From positions 260,262 through 324,261 of the forward strand of contig DASZZP010000021.1 in the NCBI GenBank assembly GCA_035544875.1: a stretch of 64,000 nt of DNA, read 5' to 3'. This DNA is from JASLEW01 sp035544875 (GTDB lineage Bacteria; Acidobacteriota; Thermoanaerobaculia; Multivoradales; UBA5704). The notes beneath the pieces were generated by a model. That model was given only the letters and a program-made list of their open reading frames with translations, was not told the origin of the DNA and did not search any database. Within the stretch, counting starts at the first letter, position 1. Every line of letters starts with the position of its first letter. Of the stretch, positions 40,636 to 48,547 are shown in pieces. A program made the position numbers and the translations under genes.

Positions 40636-40733
40636 GAGGTACTCTTGTAGCACACTCCTGACCGGCGTGTGACCGCACCGCCACCTACCCGTCACGACCT
40701 GGTGCGATCCTGCCGACAGAGGTAGAGCGCGCT

Positions 40734-41984
40734 TTGGAGACTCTCGCTACCCTGCTCCTCATCCCACTAGCGCTCATCGGGGCGGCGTCGGTGCTGACCA
40801 CTCTGCTCGCCGATGGCGGCGCCCTCTACCTCCTCTCCCGGCGCTCACGAGCCGTCGCCGCTCGCCGCGACGGCGGGCCCAGCTTCTCGCTGCCGCCGAT
40901 CTCGGTGCTCAAGCCGCTCAAGGGGGTCGACGAGGGCCTGTTCGAAAACCTCGCCTCGCTGGCCGGCCAGCAGTACCCGGAGCTCGAGCTGGTGCTGGGG
41001 GTCGAGGACCCGCACGATCCGGCGCTCGAGGTCGCGCGCGCCGTCGCGCGGGAATTCCCCGAGGCCGCGATCACCCTGGTCGCCGGCGCCGCCGCCCTGG
41101 GCTGCAACCCCAAGGTCACACTCCTGGCAGCGCTCGCCCGGCACGCCCGACACGAGCTGCTGCTGATCTCCGACTCCAACGTCCGTGCCCGCCCGGACTA
41201 CTTGCGGGCGATGGCCGCCGAGCTGGCCGACGAGCGGGTCGGGCTGGTCTTCTCCGTGCTGGCAGGAACGGGCGAGGCGAGCCTCGGAGCGCTGTTCGAG
41301 AACCTCCACCTGAACTCCTTCGTAGCCGCCTCGGTCTGTGTCGCCCAGGTCATCGGCCACCCCTGCGTGGTCGGAAAATCGATGCTCTTCCGCCGCGGCG
41401 ACCTCGCAGCCGCCGGCGGCTTCGCGGCCGTGCGCGACGTCCTGGCCGAGGATTACGTCCTCGGGCGCCGCTTCGCCGAGCGCGGGTGGCAGGTGGCGCT
41501 GTCGGCGCACGTCCTGCCGGTCATCCACCAGCAGCGCACGGTGCGCGAGTTCCTCGACCGCCACCTGCGCTGGGCACAGATGCGCCGCCGCCTGTCGCCG
41601 GCCTTCTTCGGCGAGCCGCTGCTCAACCCGGTGCCCTGGATGCTCGGCGTCGCGGTCCTCGCGGCGGCGCTCGCGCGGCCGGCGATCGTTCTCGCCGCCC
41701 TCCTGGGCTGCGCCCTCAAAGTAGCTGCCGACGCCTGGCTCGCCCGCCGCCTGCGCGGCACGGCGCTGCCGGTGCGCGCCCTGCTGGCGATCCCGCTCAA
41801 GGACCTGCTCATCGCGGCCGTCTGGCTGGTGGGGGCTTTCCGGCGCACCGTTAGCTGGCGCGACAATCGCTTGCGGATCGGCCGCGGCAGCCTGCTGTCG
41901 CCGCTCGCGGCGCCGCCGCCGGCGCCCGCATCTGAGGCCCAGCGGTCGCAGGGGGCGCTCGAGACGCACGAGGCCCCGGCATGA
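40734..41984 (+). CDS. hpnI: GT21 ceramide-glucosyltransferase-like enzyme (HpnI-like)
   Basis: Membrane glycosyltransferase of 416 residues. An N-terminal transmembrane helix is followed by a GT-A catalytic domain with VLKPLKGVDEGLFENL, LLISDSNVRARPDYL, AEDYVLGRRFAERG and the (R/Q)xxRW-type motif RHLRW. Hydrophobic segments near the C-terminus complete the fold. Homologues add glucose to ceramide or N-acetylglucosamine to hopanoids (HpnI). No other hopanoid gene is present, so the lipid acceptor is open. It starts with TTG after GAGG about 9 nt upstream. The stop overlaps the PAP2 gene (ATGA), and a GT28-type gene follows: a three-gene lipid-glycosylation cluster. Confidence 0.85.
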   Translation: METLATLLLIPLALIGAASVLTTLLADGGALYLLSRRSRAVAARRDGGPSFSLPPISVLKPLKGVDEGLFENLASLAGQQYPELELVLGVEDPHDPALEVARAVAREFPEAAITLVAGAAALGCNPKVTLLAALARHARHELLLISDSNVRARPDYLRAMAAELADERVGLVFSVLAGTGEASLGALFENLHLNSFVAASVCVAQVIGHPCVVGKSMLFRRGDLAAAGGFAAVRDVLAEDYVLGRRFAERGWQVALSAHVLPVIHQQRTVREFLDRHLRWAQMRRRLSPAFFGEPLLNPVPWMLGVAVLAAALARPAIVLAALLGCALKVAADAWLARRLRGTALPVRALLAIPLKDLLIAAVWLVGAFRRTVSWRDNRLRIGRGSLLSPLAAPPPAPASEAQRSQGALETHEAPA

Positions 41985-42586
41985 GCGGCGGCTTGCGCAG
42001 CGCGCGCCAGGAGACCTGGAAATGGGTGGTCGCGATCGACCAGGCCATCCTGCTCGCGGTCCGCCGCTGGGAATCGACGATGATGACCCGGCTGATGCGG
42101 ATCCTGACCCGCATGGGCGATCCCGCTGCCTGGGTGGTCGTCGGACTGGCGCTGGGCGCCGTGGCGGGACCGCGCTACCTCTGGTTGCTGGGGACCGGGG
42201 CGGGCCTGGCGGTGGCAGGCTCGCAGGTGCTCAAGCGGCTCTTCTGCCGGCCGCGGCCGTCTTTCGGCATGGGCGGCTTCGCCGTCCTGGCCGAGATCCC
42301 TGACGCGTTTTCCTTTCCTTCCGGCCACACCGCAGCGGCCTTCGGAGTCGCGGTAGCGCTGGCGGGCGAGGGCAGCGGCCTCGCCCTGCTGACGCTGGTC
42401 CTGGCCTTCGGCATCGCGGTGTCGCGTATCTACCTGGGCGCCCACTACCCGCTGGACGTCGCCGCGGGGGTCCTGGTGGGCGCCGCGGCAGGTCTGGTCG
42501 CCCGCTTGCTGGTCGACGGCTTCCACCTGCTAGTGCTCCTGGGTTACGCTGGGTTCACCCTGGTCCCGTTCGGCTTCGGCGCCTGA
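41981..42586 (+). CDS. PAP2-family phosphatase
   Basis: Integral membrane enzyme of 201 residues with the three-part PAP2 signature: KRLFCRPRPS, FPSGHTAAAFG and SRIYLGAHYPLDV. It is predicted to remove phosphate from a lipid phosphate such as phosphatidic acid or polyprenyl pyrophosphate. Several transmembrane helices are evident (WVVVGLALGAVAGP, LLTLVLAFGIAV, VAAGVLVGAAAGLVA). It overlaps the preceding GT21 gene by 4 bp and precedes a GT28-like gene by 35 bp, so it probably supplies or recycles a lipid acceptor for glycosylation. Confidence 0.92.
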   Translation: MSGGLRSARQETWKWVVAIDQAILLAVRRWESTMMTRLMRILTRMGDPAAWVVVGLALGAVAGPRYLWLLGTGAGLAVAGSQVLKRLFCRPRPSFGMGGFAVLAEIPDAFSFPSGHTAAAFGVAVALAGEGSGLALLTLVLAFGIAVSRIYLGAHYPLDVAAGVLVGAAAGLVARLLVDGFHLLVLLGYAGFTLVPFGFGA

Positions 42587-42621
42587 TGGTCTGATGCTCT
42601 GATGCTCTGACCACCGCCGCG

Positions 42622-44136
42622 GTGCCGGGCCCGCGCGGACCTAACTCAGGTGCCACCTCGCTGCCCGTGGACCGATCGCCGCTGCCCCGCGCACCGCTCT
42701 CCAGCCGCCCGCCGCCGGGCGAGGTAGGTATCTCCGCGCTGGCTCCCGCGGCTTCACCGCCGCAGCCCGCCCCCCTGGCGCACCCGGCCCTGCTGCCTCC
42801 AACGCTACTTGCCGATCGTCTTCCCGTGGTGGCGGCCGTCGAGATGGGCTTCGGCCACTTGCGGGCCGGCCACGCTCTTGCCACGGCGCTGGGCACGGAG
42901 CTCGTGCGTCTCGATCAGCCGCCGCTCGCCGGTCCCGAAGAACAACGCCTCTGGCGGACCACCCGGCGCCTCTACGAGGTCACCGCGCGGGTCTCGCAGC
43001 TGCCGATTGCCGGCGCGCCGCTGCGCGCGCTGCTCGACAGCCTGACGTCGATCCCACACCTCTACCCGAAGCGCGACCTGTCGGCTCCGACCCTGCAGGC
43101 GCGATCGCTCGACCGGCTGATCCGCAAGGGGCTGGGGCGCGGTCTCATGGCCCACCTGGAAGCGACCGGCGCCCCCCTGCTCACGACTTTCTTTGCCGCC
43201 GCGGTGCTGGCCGACGAACAGGGATGGGAGCGGACCTACTGCGTGGTGACCGACGTCGATCTCAACCGGGTCTGGGTGCCGCTCGCGCCGGCGCGCAGCC
43301 GGATCGTCTACCTGACGCCGAGCCGCCGGGCCCTCGACCGGCTGCGGGCCTACGGCGTGCCGCGCGCCCAGATCGAGTACACCGGCTTCCCGCTCCCGGC
43401 GGAGCTGTTGGGGGGGCCGGCGCTGGATACGCTGCGGCGCAACCTCGCCGCCAGGCTGGTGCGCCTCGATCGCCACGCGGTGTTCCGCGGCCAGGCGCGC
43501 GGCGAGATCCAGCAGTTCCTCGGCGAGGAGCTACCCGCCGATCAGCAGGGGCGGGCGCCGCTCGCGACCTTCACGGTGGGCGGCGCCGGCGCGCAAGCCA
43601 GGCTGGCCCGGGCGCTGCTGCGCAGCCTGGCGCCGCTGGTCGCCGAGCGGCGACTGCGGCTCTGCCTGGCGGCCGGAGTGCGGCCGGAGATCGCTGCCCG
43701 CTTCCGCAGGTGGGTCGAGGAGGCTGGGCTCGAGGAGCGCCTGGGCGACGGCGTGACCATCTTCCAGGCCGAGAGCCTGGAGAGCTACTTTCCGTCCTTC
43801 AACAGCCTCCTCGCCGAGACCGATATCCTATGGACCAAGCCGAGCGAGATGACGTTCTTCGGCGCCCTGGGCATCCCGCTGGTCTTCTCGCAGCCGGTCG
43901 GCATTCACGAGCGCTACAACCGGCGCTGGGCGATCGAGAACGGCGCCGGGCTCAAGCAACGCGACCCGCGCTTTGCCGGCGACTGGCTCCGCGAGTGGCT
44001 GTCCGAGGGGACGCTGGCCGCTGCCGCCTGGTCCGGCTTCATGCGCCTGCCGAAGTTCGGCCTCTTCCAGATCCTCGAGCGGATGGCCGGCGTCCCGCAG
44101 CCGGCCGCCGCGCACGGCAAGCCCGGGCCGGCCTGA
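42622..44136 (+). CDS. GT28-type (MGDG synthase/MurG-like) glycosyltransferase
   Basis: Predicted 504-residue GT-B enzyme. An N-terminal Pro/Ala-rich stretch (about 1-65) precedes MGFGHLRAGHALATALG, the Gly-rich acceptor-domain loop of MGDG synthases. VVTDVDLNRVWVPLAP and YGVPRAQIEYTGFPLP follow. The C-terminal nucleotide-sugar domain has TKPSEMTFFGALGIPLVF and ENGAGL. These features fit processive diacylglycerol glycosyltransferases. With the HpnI-like and PAP2 genes it suggests synthesis of a membrane glycolipid. The GTG start is uncertain because the first 60 residues are low complexity and no clear Shine-Dalgarno site is seen. Confidence 0.78.
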   Translation: MPGPRGPNSGATSLPVDRSPLPRAPLSSRPPPGEVGISALAPAASPPQPAPLAHPALLPPTLLADRLPVVAAVEMGFGHLRAGHALATALGTELVRLDQPPLAGPEEQRLWRTTRRLYEVTARVSQLPIAGAPLRALLDSLTSIPHLYPKRDLSAPTLQARSLDRLIRKGLGRGLMAHLEATGAPLLTTFFAAAVLADEQGWERTYCVVTDVDLNRVWVPLAPARSRIVYLTPSRRALDRLRAYGVPRAQIEYTGFPLPAELLGGPALDTLRRNLAARLVRLDRHAVFRGQARGEIQQFLGEELPADQQGRAPLATFTVGGAGAQARLARALLRSLAPLVAERRLRLCLAAGVRPEIAARFRRWVEEAGLEERLGDGVTIFQAESLESYFPSFNSLLAETDILWTKPSEMTFFGALGIPLVFSQPVGIHERYNRRWAIENGAGLKQRDPRFAGDWLREWLSEGTLAAAAWSGFMRLPKFGLFQILERMAGVPQPAAAHGKPGPA

Positions 44137-44173
44137 GCGGCGGCGGGCCACCAGCTTCGACCGCTATCGACCG

Positions 44174-45637
44174 CTACGGGGTCGCCGCGCCGCCGCACTC
44201 CGCGGCGACCCTTCCTAGCACGCCATGGTCGGCGACGGCGAGGAGATCGGCCGGGACCAGCCGGTTCCACAGCGCCGCGCCCTCCGGCGCGAAGACCCGG
44301 ATGTAGTTGTCGGTCAGCCCCTGCCCCAGGCCGCCGCGCGGACGTTCCCAGAGCACCGGCTCGCGGCGTCCGAGGTGCGCCCGCCAGAAGCTCCGCTCGG
44401 CGCTTCGCGCTACCTCCAGCATCCGTTCCATGCGCGCCCTCTGCTCCGCCGGGCCGACCTGCCCGGCGAATTCCGCCGCGGCGGTGCCCGGGCGGGCGGA
44501 GTAGGGAAAGACGTGGACCTTGGCGAACGCCATCGCCGCCACCGCGGCGAGGCTTTCCTCGAATTCCGCGGCGCTCTCGCCGGGGAAGCCGACGATGACG
44601 TCGGTGGTGACGGCGACCCCAGGAATGGCGGCGCGGACCCGCTCGAGCAGGGCGTGGAAGCCCGCCGCGGTGTAGGGGCGCCGCATGCGGCGGAGCGTCG
44701 AGGTGGCGCCGCTCTGCAGCGACAAATGCAGGTGCCGGCAGAGGCGGCGGTCGGCCCACAGCCCGAGCAGCCGCTGGTCCAGCTCCCACGGCGCGATCGA
44801 GGTCAGACGCAGGCGGCGGCCACCGCCGACCGGGAGCGCCGCCAGCAAGGCCTGCACGAGATCGACGAGATCGAACAGGCGCGCCCCGCGCTGACGGGCG
44901 GCAGCGGCAGCAGCGGCGGCCGCGGAGCCGGCGGGTTCAGCGCCGCCGCCGCCGCCGGCGTCCCGGTAGGCCGAGATCTGGACACCGGTCACCACCAGCT
45001 CGCGATAGCCGGCGGCCGCGAGGGCGCGCACCTCGGCGACCACCTCGGGCAGCGGCCGGCTGCGCTGGCGGCCGCGGGTCGCCGGAATGACGCAGAAGGC
45101 GCAGCGCATGTCGCAGCCGTCTTCGACCTTGACCAGCGCCCGGGTATTGCCGATCGGGAGCGGCATGTAGGAAACCTCGATGCCGCCGCCGGAGCGTTCG
45201 GGGAGCGCCTCGGGGAAGGCCTGCTGCACTTTCTCGAGCAGCTTGTCCTTGTCGCGATTGGGCACCACCAGGTCGACCCCGGCGAGGCGGGCGGCCTCCT
45301 CGGGACTGTGGGTGGCGTAACAGCCGGTCAGAACGGTGCGCAGGCGCGCCCGGCCGTCACGCCGGGCGGGGTTCGCGCCTATCTCTCGCGACAGGGCGCA
45401 TCGAGGCGACTCGCCGGGGCTGCCGCCGCCGCCGGAAACGCCGGCTCGCCCGAGTCCCACCGCCTGGCGCGAGCGGCGCGCCGCGGCGCGGGTCACCGTA
45501 CAGGAGTTGATCACGTGGAGGTCGGCCTCGGCGAGAGCGGCGGCGAGCTGGTGCCCGGCGGCGAGGAACTCGCGGGCGAGCCGTTCGACCTCCGCCTGGT
45601 TGAGCTTGCAGCCCAGGTTCGAGAAGTAGACGCGCAT
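44174..45637 (-). CDS. mtaB: tRNA t6A37 methylthiotransferase MtaB
   Basis: Radical-SAM enzyme of 487 residues that converts t6A37 to ms2t6A37 in tRNA. The N-terminal cluster-binding domain has three cysteines (GCKLNQAE, NSCTVT, LTGCYA). The radical-SAM motif GCDMRCAFC follows (Cys at about 175, 179 and 182), with LHLSLQSG and TDVIVGFPGE characteristic of the family. The C-terminus is TRAM-like. Two low-complexity insertions stand out: about 30 residues after AVGLGRAG, and a Gly/Ala run after QISAYRDA. The start is MRVYFSNLGCKLNQ, which matches the family N-terminus; an upstream TTG is less likely. Confidence 0.92.
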   Translation of the reverse strand: MRVYFSNLGCKLNQAEVERLAREFLAAGHQLAAALAEADLHVINSCTVTRAAARRSRQAVGLGRAGVSGGGGSPGESPRCALSREIGANPARRDGRARLRTVLTGCYATHSPEEAARLAGVDLVVPNRDKDKLLEKVQQAFPEALPERSGGGIEVSYMPLPIGNTRALVKVEDGCDMRCAFCVIPATRGRQRSRPLPEVVAEVRALAAAGYRELVVTGVQISAYRDAGGGGGAEPAGSAAAAAAAAARQRGARLFDLVDLVQALLAALPVGGGRRLRLTSIAPWELDQRLLGLWADRRLCRHLHLSLQSGATSTLRRMRRPYTAAGFHALLERVRAAIPGVAVTTDVIVGFPGESAAEFEESLAAVAAMAFAKVHVFPYSARPGTAAAEFAGQVGPAEQRARMERMLEVARSAERSFWRAHLGRREPVLWERPRGGLGQGLTDNYIRVFAPEGAALWNRLVPADLLAVADHGVLGRVAAECGGAATP

Positions 45638-45762
45638 GGCAGCGAAAATTGTACCTTCCAATTTCGGGGACGGGCAGTGGAATGGCGGGCTCTGGCGCCG
45701 GGTTGTTCGATCTGATCGCGAGAGCAGCCCGGCGCCGCGCCCGGGCAGCGCAATTGCCTACC

Positions 45763-47220
45763 ATGCCCGCTCGCCGCCTCCTCCTCCAGCCTCTCGCCGC
45801 CGCCTCCTTGCTGGGCCTGCTGCTCTCGAACCCGCCGGCAGCTCGCGCCGAGGCGAGCCGGTGGACGAGCAATGAGCAGTCGAGCGTCCGCCTGATCACC
45901 GCCTACCGCGTCGCGCCGCGCAGCGGCAGCCTGCGGCTCGGCATTCACTTCCGGCTGGCGCCGGGCTGGCACGTCTACTGGAAGAATAGTGGCGACGCCG
46001 GATTCGCGCCGCAGGTCACCTTCGCCTCCGAGCCGCGACTCGAGCGCCCCGAGCTGCTCTGGCCCGCACCCCACCGCTACGAGCTGCCGGGCGGCCTGGT
46101 CGCCTTCGGCTACAGCGACGAGGTCGTCTACCCGGTGCAGGCCGTCCTGGCCACCCAGGGTGCCGCCAGCGGCAGCCGCCGGGATCGGGACTTCCTGCCC
46201 CTCGCCGCCGACGTCGATTACCTGGTATGCAAGATCGATTGCGTCCCGTATCGCTATACGGTCTCGCTCGCGCAGCCGCTCGGCGATCAGGCCGCGGCCG
46301 ACCCTGCCACGGCGCCGCTGCTGGAGCGTTGGCGGCGGCAGGTGCCGCCGGCCGCCGAGATGGTCCCGGGGGTCGCGACCGCAGGCCGCATCGAGGTCTC
46401 GCCGGCGGGAGGCCTCCAGCTGGTGGTCCAAGTCGACGGCGCCGGCGCCGGCCCGGGCGGTCCCGACCTCTTCTTCGAGAGCCATCCGGCCCTCGAGACC
46501 GGGCGCCCGCTGGTGGCCTCCGGGTCATCCGGGCGGGCCGGGGCGGGTGGCGAGGCTCCAATCGTCTTCGCGGTGCCGCTGCAGCCGCGCGACGTCACGA
46601 AACCGCTGCCGCCGCGCACGACTTTCGCCTGGACGGTGACCGGCCTGCAGCGCAACGGCGCCCCGCTCGCCCTGAGCGCGCAAAGGGAGGTGGCGCTGGC
46701 CGCATCGGCGCGGACCGCTCGCGCGCGACCCGCCGCCGCGAGCGCCGGGCAACCCACACCCGCGCCTCTCACGCGGCGCGCCTGGCGCGAGTGGGAGCCG
46801 CTAGGGACCGCCCTGGTCGCCAGCATGGGAGCCCTGCTCGCCCTCTGGTCCTGGGGATTGCTGGGCGTGCGGCGGGCGCCGCGCGCCGCCGGCTTCATCT
46901 GGCGCGAGGCGCTCGGGTTCGCGACCCTGGCGGGCGTGCTCTGGCCGCTCTACAGGATGTCGTTCCTCGTGGCTCCCGAAGAGCTCGCCGGCATCGAGCT
47001 GGCACTGCTTTGCGCCGCCCTGCTCGCCTGGCTGCGCTCCCGGGCGTCGCGGCGAGGGGCGCTGCGCCTCGCCCTGGCACTGGGCCTGCTGGCCTGCGCC
47101 GCCGCTCCACTCTGGCTCGCTTCCCACCGCCGGTTGCCGCGGGCCGAAATCTCCGCGGCAACGGCGGGAAGAGGCACGGACCATCAACGCGATCATCAAG
47201 ACGACGACAGGAGATTCTGA
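45763..47220 (+). CDS. DsbD-alpha-like domain protein with C-terminal membrane segments
   Basis: Predicted 485-residue envelope protein. A signal peptide (about 6-30) is followed by a domain resembling the N-terminal periplasmic domain of DsbD/ScsB. It shows WHVYWKNSGDAGFAPQVTF, LLWPAPHRYELPGGLVAFGY, and YLVCKIDCVPY with the redox Cys pair. About three hydrophobic segments follow from residue 345. The central eight-helix electron-conducting domain and the thioredoxin domain of full DsbD are absent. A redoxin gene begins 5 bp after the stop, so the pair may form a thiol-redox relay. The start ATG lacks a strong Shine-Dalgarno site. Confidence 0.8.
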   Translation: MPARRLLLQPLAAASLLGLLLSNPPAARAEASRWTSNEQSSVRLITAYRVAPRSGSLRLGIHFRLAPGWHVYWKNSGDAGFAPQVTFASEPRLERPELLWPAPHRYELPGGLVAFGYSDEVVYPVQAVLATQGAASGSRRDRDFLPLAADVDYLVCKIDCVPYRYTVSLAQPLGDQAAADPATAPLLERWRRQVPPAAEMVPGVATAGRIEVSPAGGLQLVVQVDGAGAGPGGPDLFFESHPALETGRPLVASGSSGRAGAGGEAPIVFAVPLQPRDVTKPLPPRTTFAWTVTGLQRNGAPLALSAQREVALAASARTARARPAAASAGQPTPAPLTRRAWREWEPLGTALVASMGALLALWSWGLLGVRRAPRAAGFIWREALGFATLAGVLWPLYRMSFLVAPEELAGIELALLCAALLAWLRSRASRRGALRLALALGLLACAAAPLWLASHRRLPRAEISAATAGRGTDHQRDHQDDDRRF

Positions 47221-47224
47221 CGCC

Positions 47225-47914
47225 ATGACCCGAAACCGATCCATTGCCCGCATTCCGAGCATTCCGCACACTCCTCGCACGCCACGCGCCGCCGCCGCCG
47301 CCGCCATACTCGCCCTCGCTGCCGCCGCCGGTCTTGCACTTTCCGCCACCCTTCCCGCGGCCACCGCCAGCGTGGAGACGACCGGCGCCGCGGTCGTGGG
47401 GCAGGCGGCCCCGGGCTTCCAGCTCAAGGGGATCGACGGCGCGAACTACTCCCTTGCGAGCTACAAGGGCAAGGTGGTCGTGCTCGAATGGATCAATCCG
47501 AACTGCCCCTTCTCCAACCGGCACGCCCGCGAGCACACCATGACCGAGCTGTCGAAACAGCATGGCGAGGTGGTCTGGCTCGGCATCAACAGCACCAATC
47601 CGAAGAGCGGCGATTACCTGACTCCCGCCGACCACCTGGCCTGGAACAAGAAGAACGGCATCGTTTATCCAGTGCTCTACGACGAGTCCGGGACAGTGGG
47701 CCATTCCTATGGCGCCCGCACCACGCCGCACATGTTCATCGTCGATGCGCAGGGCAATGTCGCTTATAACGGCGCGATCGACGACGACCCGCGCGCCAGC
47801 AAGCCCAAGACCGAGCGCACCAACTACGTTGGCAACGGCCTGAGCGCCGAGGAGGCTGGGAAGCGGCCCGATCCAGCCGCCACCAAGCCGTACGGCTGCA
47901 GCGTCAAGTACTGA
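47225..47914 (+). CDS. Exported redoxin (AhpC/TSA-like thiol peroxidase fold)
   Basis: Protein of 229 residues with a signal sequence (AAAAILALAAAAGLALSA) and a thioredoxin-fold redoxin domain. Features are VGQAAPGFQLKGIDGANYSL, the active-site loop WINPNCPFSNRH with one peroxidatic-type Cys, and TTPHMFIVDAQGNVAYNG containing the conserved cis-Pro. A C-terminal YGCSVKY offers a possible resolving Cys. The N-terminus carries in-frame 9-bp units giving IPS-IPH-TPR-TPR. The start lies 5 bp after the DsbD-alpha-like gene, strongly suggesting co-translation. The likely role is periplasmic thiol redox or peroxide handling. Confidence 0.86.
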   Translation: MTRNRSIARIPSIPHTPRTPRAAAAAAILALAAAAGLALSATLPAATASVETTGAAVVGQAAPGFQLKGIDGANYSLASYKGKVVVLEWINPNCPFSNRHAREHTMTELSKQHGEVVWLGINSTNPKSGDYLTPADHLAWNKKNGIVYPVLYDESGTVGHSYGARTTPHMFIVDAQGNVAYNGAIDDDPRASKPKTERTNYVGNGLSAEEAGKRPDPAATKPYGCSVKY

Positions 47915-47941
47915 TCGGCGCGGGCGACCGGCCGTCCCCGG

Positions 47942-47975
47942 CCGCCCGGCCAAGCCCTCCCCGTGGGCGGTTTTT
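47942..47975 (+). terminator. Possible intrinsic terminator after the redoxin gene
   Basis: A 6-bp stem CCGCCC / GGGCGG with a long 17-nt loop is followed by TTTTT, 28 bp after the stop codon. The long loop makes it weaker than the terminator at 12.9 kb. Confidence 0.45.
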
Positions 47976-47994
47976 GCCGTTTTTCCGCCGCGCC

Positions 47995-48023
47995 TTGACC
48001 CGCGCCTAAGCTTCGCTTAAAAT
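47995..48023 (+). promoter_or_regulatory. Sigma-70-type promoter for the small protein/kinase pair
   Basis: TTGACC (47995-48000) and TAAAAT (48018-48023) are separated by exactly 17 bp. They lie in a locally AT-rich stretch between a terminator-like hairpin and the small gene at 48170. The implied transcript leader is about 140 nt. Confidence 0.7.
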
Positions 48024-48169
48024 AAACACTTTGCGACAGTCAGAAAGGCTCGCGCCTCTGGCGGTGATCTCTGGGCGAGCCGGCGGCGCCATTCTGAGCA
48101 TCGGGAGTGATCGGGTGGGTGGGTCGCGGCGGACGGGCGCGGTCGCGGCGGTCGCAGCGCGGAGGAAAA

Positions 48170-48499
48170 ATGCCATATACAAGAGACGGGATCATGGCCC
48201 AGATCTATGTCGCCTTCGGGCAGGGCACTGGACCGTTGCGCGTCTCCCAGGCCACCTGCGTCGCGCTTCATGACCAGTACTATCAGCGCATCACCGAGAC
48301 CGTCCTCGAGCAGTGGGACCGCGAGGCGGTCCACGTCCTCGAGCGCATCCGCGCCATCGGCCGGCTGATGGCGCTCCAGGCGGGGACGGCAGGCCAGACG
48401 ACGCTGGTAGATGCCAACCTCAAGGAGGCCGCAACCAGCGTGGAGACACAGTCGCTGACCGCGTTCTGCGGTCCACCGCCGCCGGCGAGCACCCAGTAG
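48170..48499 (+). CDS. Small helical hypothetical protein
   Basis: Predicted 109-residue protein of unknown function. The start is the ATG of MPYTRDGIMAQIYVAFG, because GGAGG lies 4 nt upstream; the frame is open 21 codons earlier. The composition predicts long helices (HDQYYQRITETVLEQWDREA), with no signal peptide or transmembrane helix. It follows a good sigma-70-type promoter and precedes the sensor-kinase gene by 48 bp, so it is probably its co-transcribed partner or substrate. No family recognised. Confidence 0.7.
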   Translation: MPYTRDGIMAQIYVAFGQGTGPLRVSQATCVALHDQYYQRITETVLEQWDREAVHVLERIRAIGRLMALQAGTAGQTTLVDANLKEAATSVETQSLTAFCGPPPPASTQ

Positions 48500-48547
48500 C
48501 AAGGCGGCCGGCGACTCGACCTCCACGGCCCGCACCCAGCCACAGCC

